A stretch of DNA of 64,000 bases from an uncultured Gardnerella sp. (GCA_947088155.1 CAMUFL010000007.1:3121-67120); one strand, 5' to 3'. Shown: positions 55,098-64,000, counted from the stretch's first letter. Notes: generated by a model from the sequence alone, not told the origin. Numbers and translations are program-made.

Positions 55098-55205
55098 TTC
55101 CAAGTTATGCTGCTTACACCGTTTGCGCGCGTGCAATATTAGTTGGGCGCGCGTGCAATAATTGCTGCATAATCGCTTGTTTTGGGGATGCGAGGTGAAT
55201 CTGAT

Positions 55206-56204
55206 ATGTCTAAGCTTAAGTTGCAAACTGGCTCTAAAACTTTCGACACTTCAAAATCCGCTGCAAAAGCAATAGCAAGTACGCCGGATCGACCTAATCC
55301 AGCATTCAACCACTCAACGAACGCAATACTTATCGGCATTTTGCTCACTCTTTTAGGCGGCGCATTCTGGGGTGCAAACGCAACAGTTTCAAAAATCCTC
55401 ATGTCAACGTACCGCGTCTCCCCGTTGCAAATCGCGTGCGTCCGCCAAATTGCAGCAGGCATATTATTTAGCATAACCGCAGCAGCCTGCACTCCAAAAA
55501 AACTTACAGGAGCGGTAAAATCCGGCCGCACGTGGATTTCGATGGCAATTACAGGCATAGTTTGCGTGCTTCTTACGCAAGTTTCGTACTTGTGCACAAT
55601 CGACTGGACTAATTCCGGCACTGCAACTGTGCTTCAAAGCCTTAATCTTCTATTCGTACTGGTTTACGCATGCTTGCACACTCGCCGAGTGCCAACTATT
55701 CGCGAAACGATTGGCGTTGTGCTGGCTTTTGCTGGAACTGCTTTAATGGCAACCGGCGGCAATCTTTCTTCACTATCTTTGCCGATTATGGGCTTGCTTT
55801 GGGGATTAGCGGACGCTGCTTCAACGGCGGCGCTCGCGATTATGCCGGTGAAGTTGATTGCAAAATGGGGAAATCTTACTGTAAACGGCATTACGTTTAT
55901 TATTTCGGGGCTTATTATGCTTCCGTTTGTGCGCCCGTGGGCTACTATGCCGCCGCTTGATTGGCGCGCGATTTTGCTGTTTACTTTTACGGTTGTTGCA
56001 GGCACTTTTGGGGCTTACTGGCTGTTTCTCGAGGGTATTATGCGCGTGGGTTCTGTGCGAGGAACGCTTCTTGGTGCGAGCGAGCCGGTTACTGCTGCGA
56101 TTACGGCCGTTCTGTTTACGGGCGCTGTTTTTTCGTGGGCAGATTTCGTGGGCTTCGGGCTTATCTTTATTATGATGATTCTTCTGTGCAAGCGCACTGA
56201 CTGA
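55206..56204 (+). CDS. EamA/DMT-family transporter
   Basis: A 332-residue membrane protein with ten predicted helices in two repeated halves. The first half contains GGAFWGANATVSKIL and GTATVLQSLN, the second GTFGAYWLFLEG and SEPVTAAITAVLF, both typical of EamA drug/metabolite transporters. The substrate is unknown; amino acid or metabolite export is common in the family. ATG 55206 is chosen with GAGGTG upstream; 55182 is an alternative. The downstream gap contains AATTTACTTAATAA repeats. Confidence 0.85.
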   Translation: MSKLKLQTGSKTFDTSKSAAKAIASTPDRPNPAFNHSTNAILIGILLTLLGGAFWGANATVSKILMSTYRVSPLQIACVRQIAAGILFSITAAACTPKKLTGAVKSGRTWISMAITGIVCVLLTQVSYLCTIDWTNSGTATVLQSLNLLFVLVYACLHTRRVPTIRETIGVVLAFAGTALMATGGNLSSLSLPIMGLLWGLADAASTAALAIMPVKLIAKWGNLTVNGITFIISGLIMLPFVRPWATMPPLDWRAILLFTFTVVAGTFGAYWLFLEGIMRVGSVRGTLLGASEPVTAAITAVLFTGAVFSWADFVGFGLIFIMMILLCKRTD

Positions 56205-56219
56205 ACTTAACTTAGCCCA

Positions 56220-56320
56220 AGTAAATCAAATTTACTTAATAAATTTACTTAATAAATTTACTTAATAAGTTAGCTTAATAAATTTACTTAATAAATTCGC
56301 CTAATTTAGTTGATTTTGCA
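56220..56320 (+). repeat. Tandem TTTACTTAATAAA repeat before prs
   Basis: About six imperfect copies of a 16-bp AATTTACTTAATAA unit follow the transporter gene. It is non-coding. Confidence 0.7.
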
Positions 56321-56416
56321 CATAATATAAAATCTGTGTCCTTTCCGGCGCGGTAACTGCTAAAATAGAAATCGACTCTGTCACTGTACATGCAATTTGC
56401 AAACGGGAAGGCAATT

Positions 56417-57430
56417 ATGTCAATAATTCTTGAAGGCGATTCAAAAAAGCAGATGATGCTGGTTACGGGTCGTGCGTATCCGGAACTTGCCAAAGAAACT
56501 GCGCAATATCTTGGTATTGACGTGCTTGAGACAACTGCCTACGATTTTGCGAATGGCGAAATGTACGTGCGCTTTACGCAGCCGGTTCGTGGAGCGGACG
56601 TTTTTGTGCTTCAAGCGCATACGAATCCTATTAACAATTGGATTATGGAACAGCTTATTATGGTTGATTCGTTGCGTCGCGCGTCTGCTCGCAGCATTAA
56701 CGTGGTTGCGCCGTTCTTCGGATATTCGCGCCAAGATAAAAAGCATCAAGGTCGCGAACCTATTACAGCTCGCCTCATGTTTGATTTGTTCCGCGCGGCA
56801 GGTGCTACTAGAATTTTGACGGTTGACATGCACGCAACTCAGGAGCAGGGCTTCTTTGACGGCCCGGTTGACCATTTAACTGCTATGCCTGTGCTGATTG
56901 ACTACGTGCGAAACTCTATGAAGCTCGACAACGCAACTATTGTTTCTCCGGACGCAGGACGAATTAAAGTTTCCGAACAGTGGGCTGCAAAACTTGGCAA
57001 TTTGCCTCTTGCTTTTATTCATAAAACTCGCGATATTACGCGTCCAAATCACGCTGAAGCGCACGGAATTATTGGTGATATTCAGGGTCGCGATTGCATT
57101 GTTGTTGACGATATGATCGATACTGCAGGCACGATTTGCGAAGCTGTGCGCACTTTGCGTGGTGCTGGAGCTAAGTCTGTTACTTTGGTTGCAACGCACG
57201 CTTTGCTTTCCGGTCCAGCTGTTGAGCGTTTGAAGGATGCGGATGTGCGCGAAATTATTTTGACGGATACGGTTCCTGTGCCGGAAGAGAAGCGACTTAA
57301 GAATATGACGGTTCTTTCGATTGCGCCTCTTCTTGCCGCCGGTATTCGTTCTGTGTTCCGTTCTGGATCGCTTGTGTCTCTTCGCAACGCGCTTCCGGAA
57401 GATATGAAGCAGCATAATATTTACGCATAA
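56417..57430 (+). CDS. prs: Ribose-phosphate pyrophosphokinase
   Basis: A 337-residue PRPP synthetase supplying phosphoribosyl pyrophosphate for nucleotide, histidine and tryptophan synthesis. The MLVTGRAYPELAKE start, GYSRQDKKHQGREPI, the TVDMHATQEQGFF segment and the PRPP-binding VVDDMIDTAGT are all present. Length is normal. ATG 56417 is chosen because GGGAAGG lies just upstream; the frame opens at 56390. The gap to the next gene is A-rich with 10-bp CAAAGCAAAT repeats (57515-57555). Confidence 0.96.
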   Translation: MSIILEGDSKKQMMLVTGRAYPELAKETAQYLGIDVLETTAYDFANGEMYVRFTQPVRGADVFVLQAHTNPINNWIMEQLIMVDSLRRASARSINVVAPFFGYSRQDKKHQGREPITARLMFDLFRAAGATRILTVDMHATQEQGFFDGPVDHLTAMPVLIDYVRNSMKLDNATIVSPDAGRIKVSEQWAAKLGNLPLAFIHKTRDITRPNHAEAHGIIGDIQGRDCIVVDDMIDTAGTICEAVRTLRGAGAKSVTLVATHALLSGPAVERLKDADVREIILTDTVPVPEEKRLKNMTVLSIAPLLAAGIRSVFRSGSLVSLRNALPEDMKQHNIYA

Positions 57431-57592
57431 AACTTACGCATAAAACTTACGCAAAAATTTAGATTTTTCGCAAACTTTACGAATAAATCTAAATTTACGC
57501 AAAAATATAAAATAAATCAAAGCAAATCAAAGCAAATCAAAGCAAATTAAAGCAAATCCGCATAAGCGGTTTCACAACGGCAGGAGGCAAAT

Positions 57593-57919
57593 ATGGTCGC
57601 CAATACTACAGTTGCAGAAAATCAAGAATCGCCTTCTAAAGGCGACGCTTCTAAGGCGATTATCACCGTTGTTGGATGCGATACCGTCGGTATTATTGCG
57701 AAAGTTACTTCGCACGCAGCCAATCATAATGTAAATATTTTGAATATTTCTCAAACCATTGTCGACGGATTCTTCAACATGATGATGATTGTTGACGTGG
57801 CAACTATGGACTGCGAATTTGGCGAATTTGCCGACGGATTGGAGTCGCTTGGTGCCGAAATCGGCGTGCGTATTCGCTGCCAGCGTAGCAATATTTTTAC
57901 AGCAATGCACAGAATCTAA
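57593..57919 (+). CDS. ACT-domain protein
   Basis: A 108-residue protein consisting of one ACT domain after a Ser/Lys-rich 18-residue start. The AIITVVGCDTVGIIAKVTSHA strand-helix and MMMIVDVATM strand are typical of the small UPF0237/GcvR-like group, which usually bind amino acids or other small ligands. The ligand is unknown. AGGAGG precedes the ATG. The next gene (DUF711) is its frequent neighbour in other Gram-positive bacteria, suggesting a joint role. Confidence 0.88.
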   Translation: MVANTTVAENQESPSKGDASKAIITVVGCDTVGIIAKVTSHAANHNVNILNISQTIVDGFFNMMMIVDVATMDCEFGEFADGLESLGAEIGVRIRCQRSNIFTAMHRI

Positions 57920-58043
57920 AATTCGTAGAAATATTGTATAAAACTCGTTAAAACTCGTTAAAACTAATTAAAACTCGTAGAAATCTTTTCTGAAAATTTG
58001 TAGCGAAACGTAGCAATCTTAAGTAAACGTAAGGAAGTGTGCC

Positions 58044-59408
58044 ATGCTCAACTTGATGGAAGTAAGCGAAACCAATTCGATGATTGAGCAAGAACAGCTC
58101 GACGTTCGCACAATCACAATGGGAATTAACCTGCTCGACTGTGCTTCGGAAAACCTGCAAGATGTTTGCCGCAATGTTGAGGCGAAAATCACGCGTCTTG
58201 CAAAAGATCTCGTCAAAACTGGCAACGATATTTCGCGCGATTACGGCATTCCGATTGTAAACAAGCGAATTACAGTAACGCCGATTTCGCTGGTTGGCGC
58301 GTCGGCTTGCAAAAAACCTGAGGATTTTGTGCAAATTGCGCACGCGCTAGACAAGGCAGCGCACACAGTTGGAGTTGATTTAATCGGCGGATATTCCGCG
58401 CTTCCTGCAAAGTCAATGACCGCAGCCGACCGCATGCTTATTGAGTCGCTTCCGCAAGCCTTAAGCGAGACGGAGATTGTGTGCTCGTCCGTGAACGTTG
58501 GCTCAACGCGAACCGGAATCGACATGGATTGCGTGGAGCTGCTTGGGCGCACAGTTAAGAAGATTGCCGAGGCGACTGCTAGTAAAGATTCTTACGGCTG
58601 CGTTAAATTTGTGGCTTTTTGCAACGCTCCGGACGATAATCCGTTTATGGCAGGCGGATTCCACGGCGTTACTGAAGGCGATGCTGTGATTAACGTGGGC
58701 GTTTCCGGGCCTGGCGTTGTGTCTTGCGCGCTGGACGCGGCTCGCGGCAAAGACTTTGCTTTCCTGTGCGAAACGATTAAGCGCACGGCGTTTAAGATTA
58801 CGCGAGTTGGGCAGTTGGTTGCGCAAGAGGCTTCGCGCAGGCTCGGAGTGCCGTTTGGAATTATTGATTTGTCGCTTGCGCCAACGCCTGCAGTTGGCGA
58901 TTCCGTTGGAGAAGTGCTTGAGAAGATTGGCTTGGAGCAGGTTGGAGCTCCTGGCACGACTGCGGCGCTCGCAATGCTGAACGATCAGGTGAAGAAGGGC
59001 GGAATTATGGCCAGCAGCTACGTCGGTGGACTTTCCGGCGCGTTCATACCTGTTTCGGAAGACGCGAATATGATTGCGGCTGCGAAATCTGGCTGCTTGA
59101 AGATTGAAAAGCTTGAGGCAATGACTTGCGTGTGCTCTGTGGGCCTCGATATGATTGCGATTCCGGGTGATACTTCCGCTGCGACGATTTCCGGGATGAT
59201 TGCGGACGAAGCGGCAATCGGCATGATTAATCAGAAAACTACGGCGGTGCGCATTATTCCTGTGATTGGCAAGGGCGTTGGCGAGATGGCTAACTTCGGC
59301 GGATTGATGGGTTACGCGCCGATTATGCCGGTGAATCAGACCAGTTGCGAGGCTTTCGTTACGCGCGGTGGGCGTATTCCGGCTCCTGTTCACAGCTTTA
59401 AGAACTAG
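58044..59408 (+). CDS. DUF711 / UPF0210 family protein
   Basis: A 454-residue cytoplasmic protein of the UPF0210 (PFL-like) family. The VRTITMGINLLDCASENL start, GYSALPAKSMTAAD, VNVGVSGPGVVSCAL and the C-terminal PGDTSAATISGMIADEAAIG are typical. The biochemical role is not established; pairing with an ACT-domain gene hints at ligand-controlled metabolism. AAGGAAG precedes ATG 58044. An R2 array begins just after its stop codon. Confidence 0.9.
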   Translation: MLNLMEVSETNSMIEQEQLDVRTITMGINLLDCASENLQDVCRNVEAKITRLAKDLVKTGNDISRDYGIPIVNKRITVTPISLVGASACKKPEDFVQIAHALDKAAHTVGVDLIGGYSALPAKSMTAADRMLIESLPQALSETEIVCSSVNVGSTRTGIDMDCVELLGRTVKKIAEATASKDSYGCVKFVAFCNAPDDNPFMAGGFHGVTEGDAVINVGVSGPGVVSCALDAARGKDFAFLCETIKRTAFKITRVGQLVAQEASRRLGVPFGIIDLSLAPTPAVGDSVGEVLEKIGLEQVGAPGTTAALAMLNDQVKKGGIMASSYVGGLSGAFIPVSEDANMIAAAKSGCLKIEKLEAMTCVCSVGLDMIAIPGDTSAATISGMIADEAAIGMINQKTTAVRIIPVIGKGVGEMANFGGLMGYAPIMPVNQTSCEAFVTRGGRIPAPVHSFKN

Positions 59409-60298
59409 GGAATCAGCGTTTTCTTTGCGCGAGATGACAGTTTCTTTACGTGCGTGTATAGGAATTGTCGGAATCTTGGCGAAAAGTGACAGAAACTTTA
59501 CAGTGTTGTATAGGAATTGTCGGAATTTTGTTGAGAGGCGATTGTTTCTTTACGTGCGTGTATAGGAATAATCGGAATCAAGTCAAAAAGCGGTTGAAAC
59601 TTTACAGTCGTGTAAAGGAATAATCGAAATCAAGTCAAAAAGCGATTAAAACTTTACAGCCGTGTAAAGGGAATGTCGGTATTTTGCGGGAAAGCGGTTG
59701 AGACTTTACATCGGCGTAAAGGAATAATCGGAATTGATGTATGTTCAGCAAAAGGGGTACATATCACTGTTTTATGGAACATTCGCCGTGTAATTCTCCG
59801 GCAAATGTTCCATAATTACGCAAATTCAGCTACAAAAGCCGGGTAATTTTCCGGCAAATGTTTCAGTAGCTTTGCAGTAATGCTTCTGCTAACAGTGAGT
59901 ATTTGCTGGTTAGTGAACTTTAACAGTATTGCTCTGCAGACGTTGAGTATTTGCTGATTGGCGAACACTAGCATTCGCGCTGCTGCACATATCACACCAG
60001 AAACTCCTACCATACCAAAAAACACTAGCGGTTTTACTAGTAGTGGGAGATAGGAATTGCTTGTCGAGCAATATAAAAGCGGAGCGATAGTAATATCGTG
60101 TTGATAAATAACTATTTCCGCAAAAAAAGTAAGTAAAAAACTAAACTTAACTATGCAACCTTTAAGTCCAAGTAAGGTATAAGAGCGTAGCGCTGCAAGA
60201 CAAGTAATTCCTATCTCACGCAGCCACTCCAGAAAGCACGCCATCCAAAAATCAGCAAAAACAGAAACTAATAACGCGCGAACTCTACTTAACGAATC
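59409..60298. repeat. Composite repeat block R2-R1-R4, second copy
   Basis: About 890 bp without a gene. Six R2 units (about 59430-59740, 52-bp period) are followed by the joint GGGGTACATATCACTGTTTT, two R1 units (59770-59865) and R4 with its 190-bp flank (59866-60235). Order and joints match the block at 8.4-9.2 kb. Confidence 0.85.
60045..60219. repeat. R4 element, copy B
   Basis: Inverted ends GAGATAGGAATT and AATTCCTATCTC bound a 175-bp segment nearly identical to copy A, including the GCGGAGCG motif and the A-rich centre. An extra A in the centre breaks the short frame seen in copy A. Confidence 0.7.
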
Positions 60299-61201
60299 TT
60301 ACTGCACGTTTATTATCACAGGTTCACTACGCAAGCCCGGCACTCGCTTATGCACAATCCTCGCAAAATAAGTCCCACGATTCACATTAGGCAAATCGCT
60401 ATCTGCAATGCAATTATCGCCAGAAGTTGCGTTAGTATTCCAAATAATTTTCTTCTCGAAATGATCGCCCTTAGACATTAAAAGCGGCTTCAAAGGCACA
60501 TCTTTGCACACGTCAGAACGCCACACAGCTTTAGACAAGTATTCATCATTTTTAGCATCGTTATTTTTGCCATCATTATTTTTGCTAACAACTTTGCCGT
60601 TATTATCCTTAGCACCCTGCGTATTTTGCGCAGCAGAGCCGCCGTCATTAATCGTCAAAACAGCGTTTATATTAGACGCATCAATAAGGCAGGAAGTATT
60701 GCCATCGTAAACAAAACGTTCCGTAAACTCAACGCCGCCACCCATAGGAACATTCTGGGATTGCGCAGTAAGCTCAAGACGAATATCGCGCGCGGTGCAA
60801 CGAGGCGTTAAACCAACTGGACGAGGATCCGGCACAGTTTTGCGCGAAACATTAACTTCGTGACCAGCAAAAGCGCCGCCAATAGCAGCCAGTCCTTTGC
60901 CTAAACTAATAACGCAAAATATTGCAATCGCAAGAATTAGCAACAGAGCTGTGCTTACTGCAATGCGGCGGCGGAGGTACATTCTGCGCCGAGCCTCGCT
61001 TGTATTGTTGCGAGACTGTTTGCTAGACGGCTTGATAGACGGCTTGCGCGCGGGCTTGCTTGAAATTTTGCTTTTAATATTTTTCTTAAGCGACGTTGCC
61101 AACTTAGCGATTTTGCGCGCGGGAGTACGCATTGGCTTACGAGCTTTTATTTCGCTCACTTTTTCACGCAGCTTGCGTAGAATCCCGTCTGGCATAAACA
61201 T
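60299..61201 (-). CDS. Single-pass membrane protein of unknown function
   Basis: A 300-residue protein. The first 90 residues are very basic (Lys/Arg/Ser/Pro) and would be cytoplasmic; one membrane helix follows (IAVSTALLLILAIAIFCVIS). The outer part has a strand-rich region (RDIRLELTAQSQNVPMGGGV) and an Asn/Lys/Asp low-complexity stretch, then a C-terminal strand region ending GLRSEPVIINVQ. I do not recognise a named family. ATG 61201 is chosen because it begins 31 bp after trmL ends; the frame extends to 61282 inside trmL. Neither start has a good ribosome binding site. Confidence 0.65.
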   Translation of the reverse strand: MFMPDGILRKLREKVSEIKARKPMRTPARKIAKLATSLKKNIKSKISSKPARKPSIKPSSKQSRNNTSEARRRMYLRRRIAVSTALLLILAIAIFCVISLGKGLAAIGGAFAGHEVNVSRKTVPDPRPVGLTPRCTARDIRLELTAQSQNVPMGGGVEFTERFVYDGNTSCLIDASNINAVLTINDGGSAAQNTQGAKDNNGKVVSKNNDGKNNDAKNDEYLSKAVWRSDVCKDVPLKPLLMSKGDHFEKKIIWNTNATSGDNCIADSDLPNVNRGTYFARIVHKRVPGLRSEPVIINVQ

Positions 61202-61232
61202 AATTACTATTGTAATGCATTGTTTGATGAGC

Positions 61233-61922
61233 TTACTTGCCGCCGGCAAAACCGAGCTGCCTCCACGCTTCGTACACTGCAATAGAAGCGCAATTCGTAA
61301 GATTCAAGCTACGAAGCGAAGGTCGCATTGGAAGACGCACCTGCTCTGCCACGTGCGGGCCAGCCATAACATCCATCGGATCCGGAATATCTCCTGGTTC
61401 CGGGCCAAAAAGCAGAATATCGTTCGGCTTATACTCAATTTCTGTGTAAAGTTTCGTAGCATTTGCAGTAAACGCAATAATTCGCGAATCCGGCATCGAC
61501 TCAACTAAATTCTCAAAATTCGGGTGCAAAACAACGTGAGCCATATCGTGATAATCCAAGCCTGCGCGACGCAACTTAGTATCGTGCAAATTAAAACCGA
61601 GCGGCTCAACCAAGTGCAAAATCGTGCCGGTTACAGCGCAAAGACGAATCGCGGAACCGGTATTTCCAGGAATGCGAGGGGAGTAGAAGCAAAGGTGAGG
61701 AGTGTGCGTTTCGGCGCGCGCGGCATCGTCGGCGCTTAGCATGGCGTCCATAACGCTAATCGGATTTCCGTGAGCGTCGGTTACAAGCTCGTCCGGGCCG
61801 TAGTTGGATTTGCGGTAGCCGTACTCGTACATTTGCTCTACGCGGCTTGCGGCGGCTTTGTGTGCGGCGGTTTGCTCTTCGGTTTTTGCTTTTGCTTCTT
61901 GCGGCTTCTCGCTGTTATTCAT
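61233..61922 (-). CDS. trmL: tRNA (cytidine/uridine-34-2'-O)-methyltransferase
   Basis: A 229-residue SPOUT-fold methyltransferase that modifies the wobble base of certain leucine tRNAs. Residues from about 77 on match TrmL: FYSPRIPGNTGSAIRLC, GPEPGDIPD-like LLFGPEPGDIP and the knot region MRPSLRSLNLTNCASIAVYE. The first 75 residues are an extension not found in short TrmL proteins. AAGGAA lies 4 bp before ATG 61922. It is followed by the membrane protein gene. Confidence 0.9.
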   Translation of the reverse strand: MNNSEKPQEAKAKTEEQTAAHKAAASRVEQMYEYGYRKSNYGPDELVTDAHGNPISVMDAMLSADDAARAETHTPHLCFYSPRIPGNTGSAIRLCAVTGTILHLVEPLGFNLHDTKLRRAGLDYHDMAHVVLHPNFENLVESMPDSRIIAFTANATKLYTEIEYKPNDILLFGPEPGDIPDPMDVMAGPHVAEQVRLPMRPSLRSLNLTNCASIAVYEAWRQLGFAGGK

Positions 61923-62793
61923 GCTATTCCTTAGCTTTTAAGTATTCTTTACGTAACTTCGTAATCGTAACGTATTTAGTTTACTCGCGACTTGCACATT
62001 AAGGTTGTGCGCATTCATGTTTGTCGTGGCGCGAGTTTTGGCTGGTGTTTGGCTGGCGGGTTTCTTGCGTGGCTGTGTGAGATAGGAATTACTTATCTCG
62101 CAGCGCTCCGCTCTTATACCTTATTTGGACTTAAAGGTTGCGTAGTTAAGTTTAGTTTTTTTACTTATTTTCTTTCAAAAATAGTTATTCATCAACAAGA
62201 TTATTACTATCGCTCCGCTTTTATATTGCTCGACAAGCAATTCCTATCTCACACTACTAGTAAAACCGCTAGTGTTCTGTGGAGTGGTAGGAGTGCTTGG
62301 CGTGATGTGTGCAGCAGCACGGATGCTAGTGTTCGCTAATCAACAAGTAATCACCGTTTGCAGAAGCAATACTGCAAGGCTACAGGAACATTTGCCGGAG
62401 AATTACAGGTCTTTTGTCGCTACATCAGCGTTATTTTGGAACATTTGCCGGAATTTTAACTGGCGTTTGTCGCTGGATTAGCCAATTTATGAAACATTTG
62501 CCGGGAATTTAACTGGGTTTTGTCGCTGAATTGGTGGTTTTTTGGAACATTTGCGGGAGAGTTGCAGGACATTTGTCGCTGTTTTTATCGGTGGTGTAAG
62601 GGTGGCGAAAAGTCCGGAGTTCTTGGTAGAGTGGACAGACTGTGTAAGGTGTGTCATATAGCGGGCATGCTCATGGAACCGAAGAAGGCGCCCGCGCATC
62701 GCAACTTGCTTATTTGGCAGTTTCGTTTGCCGCGATTTTCTTTAGTTTTTCAAAGATTAAATAGTTAACTAGCGAGTGATAAAGGAACGTCCA
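61923..62793. repeat. Repeat-rich region upstream of rpoB
   Basis: About 870 bp without a gene. R4 copy C lies at 62077-62252 with its flank to 62385, in the opposite orientation to copies A and B, followed by four R1 units (62385-62580). The last 210 bp before rpoB are unique and should hold its promoter, though I see no strong -35/-10 pair. Confidence 0.75.
62077..62252. repeat. R4 element, copy C (perfect 14-bp inverted ends)
   Basis: GTGAGATAGGAATT at the left end is matched exactly by AATTCCTATCTCAC at the right end. The interior is homologous to copies A and B on the opposite strand. It is again joined to R1 units through the same 190-bp flank. Confidence 0.75.
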
Positions 62794-64000
62794 TTGGCTG
62801 CTGAACAAGCTATGACGAGCACCACGAAAGTCATCGCACGTGCTGACGAACATGATATTAAGTTGCATAAAGCGTCAGATCGTGTGAATTTTGGCTCCAT
62901 TTGTGAGCCTATTGATGTGCCATACCTCCTCGGCGTGCAAACCGACAGCTTTGATTGGTTGATCGGCTCTGAACGCTGGAAGAAGCGCGTTGCTGAAGAC
63001 GAGGCAAACGGAACTCACACCGTGCCTCATGTTTCCGGTCTTGACGAAGTCTTCCAGGAGATTTCCCCAATTGAGAATTTTGCTGAGACGATGAGCCTCA
63101 CATTCTCCGACCCATACTTTGAAGAACCACGCCACACTGTGCTTGAGTGCAAGGAAAAGGATTACACTTATTCCGCTCCACTTTACGTGAACGCTGAGTT
63201 TGAAAACGGCGAAACTGGCGAAATTAAAAGCCAAACCGTATTCATGGGTGATTTCCCACTCCAAACTCCTCACGGCACCTTCATTATTGGCGGCACCGAG
63301 CGAGTAATCGTTTCTCAGCTTGTGCGTTCCCCAGGCGTGTACTTCGACCGCACACAGGATCGCACTTCCGACAAGGATGTTTTCGGTGCGAAGATTATCC
63401 CAAGCCGCGGTGCATGGTTGGAATTTGAGATCGACAAGCGCGACGTTTTAGGCGTTCGCGTAGACCGCAAGCGCAAGCAGTCCGCAATCGTATTCCTTAT
63501 GGCTATTGGCATGACGAAAGACGAAATTGCCGAAGCTTTCCAAGGATATCCACTTGTTTTGGATGCGCTCGCAAAAGAGCCTATCGATACGCAAGACGAT
63601 GCACTTACCGACTTGTATCGTAAGATTCGCCCAGCCGACACTGCAACTCCAGAAGCTGGCCGCAATCTTCTCGACTCCTTCTACTTCAACACAAAGCGTT
63701 ACGATTTGGCGCGAGTCGGCCGCTACAAGATCAACCGCAAGCTTGGTCTCGAAGCAGACTACGGCGATCGCAGCTTGAACCACGAAGATATTATCGCCAC
63801 TATCAAGTACTTGGTAACCTTACACGCAGGCGAAAAAACCTTCCCAGGCAAGCGCGACGGTCAAGACGTGCAGTTGCGCGTTGACGTTGACGATATTGAT
63901 CATTTCGGCAACCGTCGTATTCGTCAGGTTGGCGAGCTTGTGCAAAATCAGCTTCGTACCGGCTTAAGCCGCATGGAGCGCGTTGTGCGCGAACGTATGA
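62794..64000 (+). CDS. rpoB: RNA polymerase beta subunit, N-terminal part (runs off the window)
   Basis: The first 402 codons of the beta subunit of RNA polymerase. DVPYLLGVQTDSFDWLIG, ETMSLTFSDPYFEEPRHTV, the QTVFMGDFPLQTPHGTFIIGG lobe segment (shown here in part) and RSPGVYFDRTQD are unmistakable. The start is TTG at 62794, with AAAGGA 7 bp upstream; ATG 62812 is an in-frame alternative without a site. The rifampicin-binding region lies beyond the window. The upstream repeats separate it from trmL. Confidence 0.96.
   Translation, partial: MAAEQAMTSTTKVIARADEHDIKLHKASDRVNFGSICEPIDVPYLLGVQTDSFDWLIGSERWKKRVAEDEANGTHTVPHVSGLDEVFQEISPIENFAETMSLTFSDPYFEEPRHTVLECKEKDYTYSAPLYVNAEFENGETGEIKSQTVFMGDFPLQTPHGTFIIGGTERVIVSQLVRSPGVYFDRTQDRTSDKDVFGAKIIPSRGAWLEFEIDKRDVLGVRVDRKRKQSAIVFLMAIGMTKDEIAEAFQGYPLVLDALAKEPIDTQDDALTDLYRKIRPADTATPEAGRNLLDSFYFNTKRYDLARVGRYKINRKLGLEADYGDRSLNHEDIIATIKYLVTLHAGEKTFPGKRDGQDVQLRVDVDDIDHFGNRRIRQVGELVQNQLRTGLSRMERVVRERM

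Noticed and set aside
59430..59740. CRISPR-like array of CTTTACA..TGTAAAG repeats
   Set aside because: The sequence between palindromes is also conserved (AAAAGCG and related), so these are whole tandem units rather than repeats and spacers.

Overview
The window looks like a chromosomal segment of a Bifidobacteriaceae member, most probably Gardnerella. The reasons are a single-chain type I fatty acid synthase of about 3,200 residues next to acyl-CoA carboxylase, BioY, BirA and AcpS genes, a fused RfbC-RfbD, an acidic N-terminal extension on NusG, frequent GTG/TTG starts and a moderately low GC content. The genus is an inference; no rRNA gene is present to confirm it.

Layout. (1) 1-3.3 kb: end of proB, an aspartate aminotransferase gene, tRNA-Trp, secE and nusG. 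(2) 3.4-10.3 kb: a sortase-dependent pilus locus with a large LPHTG surface protein, an LPATG major pilin and a class C sortase. A 12-G tract lies inside the probable promoter. (3) 10.4-11.0 kb: a small toxin-antitoxin-like pair. (4) 11.3-12.4 kb: rplK-rplA, which normally follow nusG directly, so the pilus and TA genes look inserted into a ribosomal/transcription operon. (5) 12.8-14.0 kb: a secreted CAP-domain protein. (6) 14.7-35.5 kb: the fatty acid cluster: a PucR-type regulator, a DUF6020-like membrane protein, birA, bioY, the biotinylated carboxylase subunit, carboxyltransferase, fas and acpS. (7) 35.7-37.4 kb: tRNA-Gly and a GH25 lysozyme sharing its C-terminal modules with the CAP protein. 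(8) 37.7-54.7 kb: a surface polysaccharide locus: dTDP-rhamnose synthesis, a two-gene ABC exporter, an epimerase, a GtrB/GtrII-like pair, several GT2 enzymes, an RgpF-like protein, an acyltransferase and UDP-galactopyranose mutase. (9) 55-64 kb: tRNA-Ser, an EamA transporter, prs, an ACT-domain protein, a DUF711 protein, trmL with a membrane protein, and the 5' part of rpoB.

The most unusual aspect is the density of dispersed repeats, called R1 to R5 here. R1 (53-bp units, CCGG..AATT..CCGG core) and R2 (52-bp units with a CTTTACA..TGTAAAG palindrome) form tandem arrays between genes, and one R1 array lies inside the DUF6020-like reading frame. R3 is a multi-hairpin element with direct terminal repeats that supplies the last codons and stop codon of two unrelated genes. 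R4 is a roughly 175-bp element with 14-bp inverted ends, present three times and always joined to R1. R5 is a 53-bp unit present two and a half times. Short tandem repeats also fill many gene junctions and several coding tails.

How the genes work together: the carboxylase subunits (charged with biotin by BirA, with biotin imported via BioY) make malonyl-CoA for Fas, whose carrier domain is activated by AcpS. The pilus locus and the polysaccharide locus together define much of the cell surface, and the former is probably phase-variable.
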